Source of the DNA: Hygrophila difformis
Taxonomy: Eukaryota > Streptophyta > Magnoliopsida > Lamiales > Acanthaceae
DNA length: 64,000 nucleotides
Assembly: GCA_030278955.1 (NCBI GenBank)
Contig: JAOANR010000013.1
Coordinates: 39,344,191-39,408,190 of the forward strand
Direction of reading: 5' to 3'
The position numbers and the translations under genes were made by a program. Numbering within the stretch: the stretch's first letter is position 1; every line of letters starts with the position of its first letter. Of the stretch, positions 1-9,707 are shown piece by piece. A model generated the notes under the pieces. The model was given only the letters and a program-made list of their open reading frames with translations, ran no database searches and was not told where the DNA came from.

Positions 1-191
1 TCTTTCTACATCATCACGATAACATTAAGTCAAAGTTAAATAATAAATATGGTTAAAAGTCAAATGTAACTATTATAAATTAGATGGATGAATTAGTTAA
101 ATTTACTCACACCACTTTAACTACTAAATCCCACTACCTAAATTCCCGTACCAAAAGAAAGGGGCCACTTATATTGGGACGGAGGGAGTAC
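1..191. repeat. Right end of a Stowaway-like MITE
   Basis: The stretch ends at about 176-191 in GGGACGGAGGGAGTA, the reverse of the CTCCCTCCGTCCC terminus typical of plant Stowaway (Tc1/mariner-type) MITEs, followed by a TA that fits the usual TA target duplication. The left end is not visible and probably lies before base 1. No coding potential. The internal sequence does not resemble the four MITE copies found later in the window. Confidence 0.55.
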
Positions 192-1480
192 TACTTTAAT
201 AATTTTTTCAAAATTTTTTCCATAGCTTATTCTTAATATTCCCAACCACTAGTGGACCATTGACTTTAGGAGTCACTAATATTTATCCAAGTACCATCAA
301 TATCATAATTATATTATTTTAAAGTAGCACTAATTGCTCCCCTTAGATCTATTTTATTCTTCATTGACTTGTCACATAACTTAACGACCCATTAATGGCG
401 GCCTTTTTAAGTTTAAATGTTAGTATATATGCCCATGGGTTTTGAATTGAACTGACCGAGCTGATCGAACTTAAATTAAGAATTAGACAATTGATCAAGA
501 AAGATTTAATTATGGTCGATATTATTATATAGCTATTGTTGGAACTTGGAACGCATAAAGGGTAAACTCATTTGACTTTCCATTTAAAAGGACAACATGC
601 AGTTCTCTTATAAGGATGTATACTTAACTTGTTGGAATTACTTGAAATTTAATTTAAAAATAATAATAATAATTAGTGTATTAGGGGGATATTAACATAT
701 AAAATACGTATTAATAAGCCCAAAACTCGGCTAAGACATCACACAGCCTTGAGAGTTAGAATGATGTTGTCTCAAATGATGGTGGAAAAAAACACTCTTA
801 TGAAGGCTACTTGAATGACCATACTCGACTAACATGGAAAACTTGTTAATAGTTGCATGTTAAAGGGGAATTATTAATTATATATCTCAAATAACTCATT
901 TTAACAAGGTACTGTAAGTTTAATCCATTGACCAATCTTTATTCAAGATTCTTCCATAGCTTAAAAGTTATCATTGTTTGCTCCCTAGTATTTTCTTAAT
1001 GACAATTTTATCCTTTATATAGTGATTCTGCAGAGTGTACATTCTGGTGTGTGATTAGTGGTGTTTTTTCTGAAATAATTGTGGTGTTTTTTCTATAGTT
1101 TCAGATTATTATTGCTAAGCTGTTTATTTATGATCTTTTTCAAAGAATGTAATTAATTGAAATATATGCCATTATCATTCACAGTATTTATCATTCAAAG
1201 TAAAGTTTTTGGGTCTACCTCGTTTTCATAGTATAAGCTTTGTGGTTGAAACTTCTGATCGAGTCATTCAACGAGTAACCTTCTTTCCTCGTCTGCTATC
1301 CTTCTTTCAGGCCTCCTGCCTTACTCTGATATGCACGACCTCCCGGAAATCACTGTATCGATGACATGACTCTCAACATATGTTTCACTCACTCACATAT
1401 ATTCAGAATTTTGGTAGACTTTTAGAAAAATATACTCGAAGATATTTACTGGAATGATCACGCTATTGTACTTAGCCGAT
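192..1480. other. AT-rich stretch without a recognisable gene
   Basis: Short interrupted reading frames only, with no conserved motif seen on either strand. The part beyond about 1200 may already be the outer (leader or flank) end of the minus-strand viral copy that follows, because that copy's poly(A) signal lies at 1487-1492, but I see no sharp junction. Confidence 0.4.
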
Positions 1481-1486
1481 CATCTT

Positions 1487-1492
1487 TTTATT
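1487..1492 (-). terminator. AATAAA poly(A) signal of the viral copy
   Basis: Minus-strand AATAAA lies about 124 bases downstream of the minus-strand TATA box at 1622-1616. In caulimovirids the pregenomic RNA promoter and poly(A) signal sit close together so that the RNA is terminally redundant. The spacing here fits that arrangement. Confidence 0.55.
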
Positions 1493-1615
1493 GAAAGCAT
1501 TAAAATCACTCATAGTTTTACATCAGAGAGAGAACTAAAGATTACAAAGAAATGCAAGAGAAAGAATACTATGGTAGGTATCTTCGCTTCTGCCTTCTTC
1601 ATAAGCCTTGCCTCC

Positions 1616-1622
1616 TTTTATA
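1616..1622 (-). promoter_or_regulatory. Candidate pregenomic RNA TATA box
   Basis: The minus strand reads CTATAAAAGGAGGCAAGG here, a strong plant-type TATA box followed by a purine-rich start region. It lies downstream of the RT/RNase H coding region and upstream of the AATAAA, where a caulimovirid pregenomic promoter is expected. Upstream enhancer motifs were not identified with confidence. Confidence 0.55.
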
Positions 1623-2121
1623 GATGGAGTTCGGAAGATCGAATGGTCCTGAGTTAAGATACATGGCCTCATCTTCTTCCTTCTTTTCTTCTCCATTATT
1701 GATGTTCGGTGGCTGTCATTTTCTCCTTTAATCATGCACTTTGAGCTGTCTTCTTGTAATAATTCATTTGGTGGCTACCGGCATTTTTGTCTTCAATGAT
1801 TCACTTTTTTATTGATTTTCTTCTTTGTTTTCTTGTGCAATTTCGTAATGTCATACGTCTTGCTGCATTATTATTTTCTTAATGCTACATTGGTCCTCTT
1901 TGTCTTCACTGCTTACTTCACTTCGTTGTCTCTTTCCGAAGAAATGTTCTTGTTTTCAGGCTTGTAGTTGATTTTTCTACAGTTTTCTTCCAAATATTCT
2001 TTACTTCTTCCGAGCATTTGTATATGTCAAATTTCTGAATCAATCCAGCTAAATTTCTTGAACTGAATCCTGGAGCATTCAATTGTTCAATCATGATGAC
2101 TTCTTCATTTCCAAAAAAGAT

Positions 2122-2720
2122 TCATGCTCCTTGGTTGTATAGTCTTTTCATTTGTTCATGGATAGCGCGTATTCCCATTGCTCTTTTGAAGTGGATGTAT
2201 TTGTCATTGAAGATTTCTGTTTTGGGGGTTCCATAGTCTTGAGGGTAGCTTTCTGGTTTAATAATTTCTTCTGCAATAATAAGATGGTAGGATGGGTATT
2301 TGACTTCTGGACTAATAGAGAATACATTTAGTTTCTGGGTTTTGGGTCTTATGTTTAAGCCTTCGATTATTACAGGTAATTTGGATATTTCGGTTCGTAA
2401 GGGGATAGAAAAATAGTTCTGATGAAACCAAGTTTGAAACAAAGTTCGGGTCACAACCTGGTAAAATTATTACTTGTGGATGTAGGGATTTGGTGAATTC
2501 AGTGTAGAATGATGTTTCTTGTCGGGGTAAGGAGTATATATAGCTACTAAGAGTATGGTATTCTGCTAAAAAGTTTATAGTCTCAAGGCTGATGGGTGCT
2601 GGTTGAGGAATATTGTCGCAAAATAGTTCTTAGTTTCTGCAATGTTTTTCGACGAGGTCGAAGGTTTTGCATCCCCAGATTATTTTGCTTGTTTGTCCTA
2701 TTTTGGAACTGCATCAGCTT
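2122..2720 (-). pseudogene. C-terminal domain of viral polyprotein, function unknown
   Basis: Downstream of RNase H the minus strand keeps a recognisable protein segment split by one frameshift near 2455. The upstream part ends in IILPGCDPNF and the downstream part (2454-2122) contains FQTWFHQNYFSIPLRTEISK and ends in EQMKRLYNQGA. The two parts read on from one another, so this was one domain of about 190 residues. The segment between RNase H and this domain (about 2720-2950) is more damaged. I cannot name a function; it may be the polyprotein tail or a separate downstream ORF. Confidence 0.45.
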
Positions 2721-2954
2721 TCCCTTCCTGGTCTGAAACACCAGTATTAATTTCTTCGTTTGTATAGAAATTCTCTTCCATATTAGTTAGTAATCCTTGC
2801 AAACACTTATTACATTCATATAGATCGTCATTGATAGTCTTGTGTTCGTCCATAAAACTCCCAACAATCAATTGTTGTAGTAGACTATAGTAGTTTTTGT
2901 AGTCGGTCGATTTCTTGGTAGATGTGGTCAGTCAGACCAGCATCATCCCATTGT

Positions 2955-4430
2955 TCATTGTTCTCCATATTCAGGGTTCCTGCTTAAGAAATCAGCTAGA
3001 TAATTGTCAGTCCCTTTAATATATTCAACAGTAAAATCGTACATTGACAAAAAAGTCTGATATCTTATTATTCTTCTATATTGGGGTTTGTTTGGTACTT
3101 TATTATAAATTAAAGGTTTAACTTGTGTATTGTCTGTTAATACCTTAAACTTTCTACTTAGTAACCAAAATGAAAATTTATCTATTGATTTAATCACTGC
3201 AAGTAATTCTTTCTCATTTGTACTATAATTTATGGTTGCTCCTTGTAATATCCCGGAAGTATATCTACAAATTTCACCAGTATCGGTTTTTAATAATCCT
3301 GCCCAATGGTATTCTGAGCTATCGGTTTGCACTATTAAATTATCATTTTCGTCAGGTAATCTTACGGTGGTAATTTTGAGCATTCTTCATTTAATTGTTT
3401 GACAATTTCAGTATGTTGATCGTTCCATCCTATTATATTATTTTTCTAATTAATTTTCTTAAATCATTTGTCTTTTTTGCTAAATTTGATATAAATCCTT
3501 CTGCATAATTCAGAATTCCAATAAATCTTTTTATGTTTAACTTATTTCTAAGTTCATCGGGCATTTTAACAAGTTTTGTGCTTATGTATGGTTGCATTTT
3601 AATTCCAAGTTTATTTAATATTAGTCCCAAAAAGTCTATTTCATCTTTGAATATTTCTTCTTTCTTTTATGATAATATTAATCCATGATCTTTACAAAGT
3701 TTTGCAAATATATCTAAATATTTTTTATGTTCTTCTATATTATTTGATGCTATTAGTATATCATCTACATATACAAATATGAAATTACTAAATTTTTTGA
3801 ATGTTCTATCCATTTTTCTTTGAAATATTTGTGGTCCTTTTTTTTTTTATTCCAAACGGCATAACTTTCCATTCATAGTGTCCTTGTGGTGTACTAAAGA
3901 TTGTATATTTTAATTTGTCAAAATCCATTTTTGCAATCAAATTTTGAATAAATAGTTCTTCCTCTAGCTAATCCTATTAGATTTTCTTTGTTATGTAGAA
4001 AATATCGATCAAATATTATATTTTTGTTTAGTTCTTTATATATTATTACTAATCTTGGTTTTTTTTTCTTATTTGTTCGTTACGATTTCTAACCAAAAAA
4101 GTCTGACTATTATGTTCTGCTATAGATTCTCAAATAAGATCTAATTCTAATAATTCATTTATTTGTTTTCCAAGTTCTTCAATATCTTCTTGATTATGCA
4201 TCATGGGTTGAGTTCTTATTATTATATCGTTAAATTTCATTTTTTATTCTGCATATATTTTATTAAGATTCTATTTTTCAATTGGATTTTTCTCATAATT
4301 CTCAAAAATGTATTTTATTGTTTCATGAAATTCATATTTATCAAAATCTTCTGGCTTTTGAATTAACACTTGTTTTTTTAATATTGTGGATCTTAAATTT
4401 TATGTAATAAGTAATTCGTTGTTTTATAAT
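2955..4430 (-). pseudogene. Viral reverse transcriptase and RNase H (broken)
   Basis: Reverse transcriptase followed by RNase H, the replicase of the pararetrovirus. Decayed finger motifs lie at about 4250-3880. The polymerase motif YVDDILIASN is at about 3774-3747, followed by FLGLILNKLG in the connection segment (3630-3600). An open RNase H segment (3383-2955) contains QTDSSEYHWAGLL, STNEKELLAV and, at its end, KGTDNYLADFLSRNP. The last motif and the NEKELLA helix are characteristic of Caulimoviridae rather than Ty3 elements. Several stops and frameshifts (for example at 3668, near 3850 and in 4080-4430) prevent expression. No integrase follows, which supports pararetroviral origin. Confidence 0.85.
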
Positions 4431-4433
4431 TTC

Positions 4434-4860
4434 TCATTTTTCACCACGTTTCTGCAGCACTCTGTATGGTTTCCTTATTCTTGGAATAGTGATGTAGTGG
4501 TTACATGATGATCTAAGTTGAATATTATATCTATATACTCTAAAGCTTTGAAATAAACTTGTAAAATCTGTCCCTGATAATACATCGATTGTTTTCACTG
4601 GGCTAATATACACCTCTTGTATTGTAAATATTTTATTACCTAAAATTATCTGAACATTTTTAGCTATTTTATTAATAATTAGACTATGTCCAGTAGCCCC
4701 ATGTACTTCTATTGATCTTTTATTTACTTCCAATTCTTTTATTAAATGTTATTGTATTAATGTGATTTCTGCTCATGTATCTAGTATATCACATGTTATA
4801 TTTGTTTGTAGTATATTTAACTCTAGATATACTGTTGTTGGAAATCTAATTTCTTTCATA
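4434..4860 (-). pseudogene. Second retropepsin-like domain of viral polyprotein (broken)
   Basis: Immediately downstream of another protease-like domain is a second one. A beta-rich N-terminal part (from about 4860, MKEIRFPTTVYLEL) is followed by an active-site-like loop CDILDT-stop-AEITLI, in which the base triplet at 4775-4773 (minus) is a TGA. The flap region contains EVHGATGHSL (about 4705-4670), and the C-terminal psi-loop motif is IDVLSGTDF (about 4590-4560). These are the landmarks of retroviral-type aspartic proteases. A second stop lies shortly after the active site, before the open segment 4733-4434. The duplicate arrangement is discussed in the findings. Confidence 0.6.
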
Positions 4861-4865
4861 TATAT

Positions 4866-5260
4866 GCCTTTCCTATTATGAAAGTTTTTCCTTCTTTAAT
4901 TTTTCCACTAAATATTTCTCCTATTATCGTATATTTGTTTAGCGAGTCTAAAAATTCATTGCCTAATAAGACATGATAGGTACTACTAGATGTTCATTAT
5001 TCTTCTGCTACATAACATTTTACTTCTACTATTGAGTCTGTGCTTAGTTTTATTGGTACTATTACTATTTCATTTACTCTCTTTACTTCTCCTTCAAAAG
5101 TAGTATATCTATATTCTGTTCCTATATGTTTTGTTAATCTATTTTTACATGTTTTTCCTATATGATTTCTTCCAGCTCCAGTATCTACTAATATATTTGA
5201 TCCTTTTATCCAGTTTGTGTCATTATAATATTCTATATTAATTCTCCATGTTTGAGCTAT
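4866..5260 (-). pseudogene. First retropepsin domain of viral polyprotein (broken)
   Basis: Aspartic protease domain. The segment NWIKGSNILVDTGAGRNH carries the catalytic DTGA (DTG codons at 5185-5177), preceded by the hydrophobic strand ILV. The C-terminal hydrophobic-glycine motif YHVLLGNEFLDSL lies at about 4975-4935, followed by a strand IIGEIFSGKI. Two adjacent stop codons interrupt it near 5000. The domain is reached from the upstream movement-protein frame through a one-base frame change near 5262. In caulimovirids this enzyme matures the polyprotein. Confidence 0.7.
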
Positions 5261-6240
5261 TTGTTTACTTTTTCATATGATATATCAATACTATGTCTTG
5301 GTTGATCAATTTTTAGATTTATTCGTGGACTATAATCTATACTTTTTCTACTACTCATGGTTCTTCCTACATAAGCTAATTGTGGTCTTCTATTTTCTAA
5401 TGGTTTTCCAACTTCTATTGTATTTTTCTTGTCTGCTAAATCAATTATCCAATCATCTTGTAATGTTGGATTATTTAATTCTGGTAATATTAAATCTGCT
5501 ATTGTATCTCTACATGCTTCATGTATTTCTATTGTCTTTTTATCGTCATATGGTTTTAGTCTATTGCTATTTAGATAGCTATAAAAAGCACTGTAATGTA
5601 TTGTAAATATTTTACTTTCATTTTTCATTACATCATTCCTATGTACTTTTATGTATAAGGTTAATGTTTCGTCTATATTTTGATCTTGTAAGGATACACA
5701 ATAGTTTGGGTAACATGTAAATAGAAGTTTTTGATAAATCAGGTTTCCATTAACAGTTCCTCAGTGTGAGTCTTGTGGATTTAATAATCTAGAATCGTGT
5801 AGACTTATTGTTACTGGTAAGTCTATTCCACTTTTAAATAAAAATTTTATTAGAATTTTTATTCCTGCTAGATGTACATATTGTATTTTTTCTGTTTTCT
5901 TTCTACTTAATTTTTCTAGTCCTTTATTTATTATATCTTTTGTTAAAAGGTGCAATTTTAGAGTAGTATTAGTGTTACATACATCTACTGTTTTTTCTAG
6001 TTCATGATATTCATGAATTACTATATTATTTCTTGAGAATGTTCTAGATAGTATATTAAAATTTGTATGTTTGAGTTTATGTTTTAGATCTAATCCTTGT
6101 ATTTTATTAATTTGTTCTGGACTTACGATAGCTTTTATTGCATATCCTCGTTGTCCTTCATATTGTTCTATATATTCCATTTCTTTTGTTTCCTCTTGTT
6201 CTTCTGTGATTATTTCTTTATTTTTATTCATCTTCTTCAT
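5257..6240 (-). pseudogene. 30K-superfamily viral movement protein (broken)
   Basis: Cell-to-cell movement protein of the 30K superfamily. The hallmark core is present: YVHLAGIKILIKFLFKSGID, then LPVTISLHDSRLLN with the conserved aspartate of the LxDxR-type motif. This is followed, after one in-frame TGA at 5763-5761, by GTVNGNLIYQKLLFTCYPNY and SLQDQNIDETLTLYI. The reading frame stays open either side of that stop to 5257. Its ATG (6240, or 6231) overlaps the end of the capsid frame, so it may have begun as a separate ORF coupled to the capsid ORF. Placement downstream of the capsid is opposite to badnaviruses and like the order known for cavemovirus ORF1. Confidence 0.75.
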
Positions 6241-7925
6241 ATATTTCTTCTCCTAATTCTGGTTCACTTATACTTTCTAGATCTGATTCTATTTCTTTGA
6301 ATATTTGTTCATCTATTATATCGTATTCCATAAATCTTACTTGTTTTTGCCTTGGTTTTGTACAGTCACTAGCAAAATGTCCTATTTCTCCACAGTTATA
6401 ACATTTACATGTGGTGAGATTCTTTTTATTCTCTTTTTTTTTTATCATTTATTCCTTTATACTTCCTCCGTTTTTTTTGTTAGCTACTTTTGACTAATGG
6501 GTACGGTTCACTTATATACTTTGACTTAAAGTTTTTTCATGGTTATACAAGTTAAAATATAGCCAAGTGTGATCTTGTTAGATTCGTCTCATCTTGTAGA
6601 TTTTAAATATCCAACTTTTAGAATTTTTACATGTACCGAATTTGAATTATTAATGGTTTAAAATGTGCATTGGACTGCGTGCTGAGTGGGTCCGTAGCTA
6701 TCTTTAAAAAACGGAGGAAGTAATATTTTCTTCCAAATTTTGGCTTAAAGATTTTTTTCATATTAAAGATTTTAAATCTCTTTCCATGCTTAAATTTTCT
6801 TTTCATTGGTTTAAACTTTTTAAACTTCTTGTTTTTTCTATATGGCTTATTTCTTCCCCATACAAAATTTTCTGCATTTTCTTGACAGCATAAATCGGCA
6901 GTTTTATTATATAATTTAGTGTAATCTAATATTTTTCTTTGGTAACATAACTCAGTTATTACTTGTTTTATTAATCTTATCATGCATCCTAAATTATTTG
7001 GATACTCATTTTTATTTTGAATCCATGTTTTCCACATATATTCATCCCATGGTGATGGTAGTTTCGAGAATATAGAATTCATGGTGTGTTCATTATTTTG
7101 TGAGCTTGTATAGGCTGTATAATAGTAACTTTTAAATTGTTCAGAGAATTGATCAAAAAAGCATAAATCTCTTAGTCTTATTTTATTTAATCTTAATAAT
7201 GCTTGATCTCTTTCTTCTATTATTGCATTATTATCTAAGCTTTGTATTCCTAGGAATTCTTCTTGTATGATATTAATAAATTCTTCCATTCCTGTGTTTA
7301 CATCTTGTCTAAATCCTTGGGTAATTGTATTCATAAAAGTTTGTTTTGTATTCGAGGAAATTCCTGCAAGGAATTGTGACACATTTCCTTGGACTAGATT
7401 CCATATTTTTAATATTTTTGCTCTTGAAGTACTTTCTTCTGGCATTAAATGTATTCTTATTATCTGTTTCCATTTCTCTAGTTCTAGACTTGGTTGTTTA
7501 AGACTATCCAAATTTAAGAATATTGCATCTCCTGGTCTTACATTTCCTATTCTTGTTTCTTTTAACTCAAAATCTTCATTGTATTTTCAGATTTGTTTTT
7601 TAGATGTTGTTTTCCTTATTGGAAAATTTCTTAAAGGTAAATTTTGCAATCTACTTTGATAATTGTCTACATTTTGTCTATTCGTAGTTTGATCTACTTC
7701 CATTGGTATGGTTCCTGTTACACCTTCTTTTGGTAAGGTAGTGCTACTTTCTCCAACTACTTCTGATGATGGTAAATATAATCAGTGATTATTTATAAAG
7801 ACTTTGTGTTGTTCTTCCAAATCGCTTTTATTAATATCTAATTCTGTTTCTGAAAATGTTCCTGTATATATTGGTTCTAAATCGTTACTTAGTTCATTTA
7901 TTAAGTCTTCTATACTTGTATTCAT
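6224..7925 (-). pseudogene. Viral capsid protein with CCHC knuckle, split by a MITE
   Basis: Capsid (gag-like) protein. It starts at the ATG 7925-7923, which overlaps the stop of the upstream ORF as ATGA. The N-terminal part is acidic and carries two TGA stops. The open core 7511-6723 includes the helical coat region and a very basic lysine-arginine stretch (KPYRKNKKFKKFKPMKRKFK). After the MITE insertion the frame resumes with the zinc knuckle CYNCGEIGHFASDC (about 6410-6370) and an acidic tail to the stop at 6224. A basic region followed by CX2CX4HX4C and an acidic tail is the standard caulimovirid capsid plan. The tail overlaps the movement-protein start. Confidence 0.78.
6460..6722 (+). 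mobile_element. Stowaway-like MITE, copy A (inside viral capsid gene)
   Basis: About 262 bp with inverted ends ACTTCCTCCGTTTTT and AAAAACGGAGGAAGT, flanked by TA. The internal core AGTGTGATCTTGTTAGATTC is shared with copies at 10902-11166, 12596-12859 and 54001-54263. It has no coding capacity and interrupts the capsid gene of the viral copy between its basic region and zinc knuckle, so it inserted after the virus integrated. Confidence 0.85.
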
Positions 7926-8273
7926 TCTGAATTTTCTTTATCTTCTCTATTTTCTAATTTATCTTCCTTTATTTCTTCGTTTATCTTTTTTAATTTTTCT
8001 ACTTTATCTATTATGATTTTAATTTATTTTTTTATTTAATTTTTCTATTTCCTTCATCATTACTCGATGATCTAGACTTCCTGGTTCTGGTGGTTTTTCC
8101 CATTTTGGTGGTGGGGGTAACTTTTCTAACTCAACTTGCTTTTGTAGAGTTTTAATCATTGTTTTGTCTATATATCTTTCAATATTGTGAAGTCTTGTAT
8201 TTAAACTTACCATTAGTCATTTTATTAATTCAATTCCATATTTTATTGCTTCTAATTCTTGTAGATAACTCAT
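7922..8273 (-). pseudogene. Viral ORF2, small coiled-coil proline-rich protein (broken)
   Basis: A frame of about 117 codons begins at ATG 8273, overlapping the ORF1 stop as ATGA, and ends at TGA 7924-7922, overlapping the capsid ATG in the same way. It contains RLHNIERYIDKTMIKTL, a proline-rich link (LEKLPPPPKWEKPPEPGS) and a lysine/glutamate-rich C-terminal helix. One stop near 8228 and one frame change near 8019 interrupt it. Position, size and composition resemble the virion-associated/ORF2 proteins of badnaviruses and tungroviruses. This identity rests on context and composition, not on a diagnostic motif. Confidence 0.55.
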
Positions 8274-9323
8274 CTTATACTATCTCTTATGTTTCTAATG
8301 AAGGCATTCACTTCTTCTATTTCAGTTTTCCATTCTTCTATTTCTATTATTTCTACTTCGTTTAAATACCATTCTTTTATTAATTTTGATTCTTTTTTTC
8401 TGGATCTATATGTTTTTGTATTATTACATATGTTTCTCTTTCATCTATCATTTTAGAAATATTTAGTTTTATTCTTAATAATTTTTGTTTCATTATTATG
8501 GTACTTATATGTTGTGGTTGGTTTTCTATTTCCTGTATTTTATTAGTCAACTTTTCTAATGTTTCATTTTCTAATTTCATTCCTGGCATTTTATTAGTTT
8601 TCACTATAATTTGATTCTTGATCTGAAAATTCTGGTGAATGTGCTCTATCGAACATAGTGTTATGTATTATATATCCTGGAAACATTCTATAGGTGGTAA
8701 TTTCATTATTGATTAAAGTTATTTTAACTTGTGATAATAATTCTTGCTCTTCATCTTTTTTTGATATAATTTATATTAAATTACCATTATATTCTTCCGT
8801 TTCGATTATATAGTTTCCTATCCAAAGTAATCTTTTTCCTCTATTTCCTAATCTTATTCCAAATTCTTGGTCGTTTTGCAACCGTTAATCTTCTTCTTCT
8901 ATCTGTGTATGTTCTTCTTTCTTCTATTTTTTGATCCATATTTTCTATTTCTCTTTGACTTATTTCCTGATTAGGATTAAATGTGGGTGTTAAAAATTTT
9001 CTACTATCATTGGTCATTATTTTTGTAATTGGTCTTATTTGTGATTCTAATCCTCTCACTCTATTTAGAAATGTTCTTTCAATTCTTGCTTGTATCATTT
9101 CGCTATTAGTGCTATTTTGTACATATTCATCATTTCTATTTATTATATAGTTTTCAGTGTCGAGTGGATGAAGTATACTTAGTGGATAATCTATTTCTTG
9201 ATTTTCATTTAAAGGATATCTTGCGGTTAGAATATATTCTGGATATAATTGTTCTGAAGTATCTAATCTTAATCTTGACATATGATAGTCTAATATATGA
9301 TCGTTATTATTATAGTTACTCAT
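8270..9323 (-). pseudogene. Viral ORF1, unknown function (broken)
   Basis: The frame starts at ATG 9323, just after the primer-binding site, and is open to a stop at 8841. It then continues through damaged sequence (8604-8380 open in one frame) to a TGA at 8272-8270 that overlaps the ORF2 start. The N-terminal half is tyrosine/asparagine-rich, followed by SEMIQARIERTFLNRVRGLE and an arginine-rich stretch (RRTYTDRRRRLTVAKRPR). The C-terminal half is helical and charged (EIEEWKTEIEEVNAFIRNIR). About 350 codons is longer than typical badnavirus ORF1. I do not recognise a domain. Confidence 0.5.
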
Positions 9324-9343
9324 GTCCAGATTAATCGTTCTGG

Positions 9344-9355
9344 GCTCTGATACCA
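9344..9355 (-). other. Met-tRNA primer-binding site of the viral copy
   Basis: The minus strand reads TGGTATCAGAGC, complementary to the 3' end of initiator tRNA-Met, the minus-strand DNA primer used by Caulimoviridae and many plant LTR elements. It lies between the leader ORF and ORF1. No LTR end abuts it, consistent with a pararetrovirus. Confidence 0.8.
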
Positions 9356-9440
9356 ATTGTTTTATGGATAAAATGTTTATTTGCTTTGTTATAAAAATTG
9401 GTGATGTTCATAGATGTAGTATGGGTTTCAATTTTTATAC

Positions 9441-9707
9441 TTAATCAGAGAAATAATATTCACCATAATTACTTAAATTCTCTGGATAGTCATCATCATA
9501 GTTTTCACTTTCCGAACTCATTCTAAGAAAAATTATTCTGTCCCAAAAACATTTTTCGTCTGAATAAGGATATACATTTTGATTATATTCTGTTAAAAAT
9601 ATGAGCATGGTATAAACAATATCGTTCCAATTTTCGATTCTTTCGTTCATAGTTTGTAAATATAATCCATATTCATGTATTAATGAATTTATTACTTCTT
9701 CATCCAT
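9441..9707 (-). CDS. 88-residue leader ORF of the viral copy
   Basis: An open frame from ATG 9707 to TAA 9441 encodes a small acidic protein. It begins MDEEVINSLIHEYGLYLQ, with aromatic and asparagine-rich middle parts and an acidic serine/tyrosine-rich tail (SSESENYDDDYPENLSNYGE). It lies 86 bases upstream of the primer site, i.e. in the pregenomic RNA leader. It has no stop, unlike the other viral genes, but its small size makes that weak evidence. No family is recognised. It could be a real leader protein, a 5' remnant of a longer ORF, or chance. Confidence 0.4.
   Translation of the reverse strand: MDEEVINSLIHEYGLYLQTMNERIENWNDIVYTMLIFLTEYNQNVYPYSDEKCFWDRIIFLRMSSESENYDDDYPENLSNYGEYYFSD

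Noticed and set aside
1454..1735. Short frames of 60-67 codons on both strands next to the viral TATA box
   Set aside because: They overlap the proposed promoter/poly(A) region and have no conserved motif.
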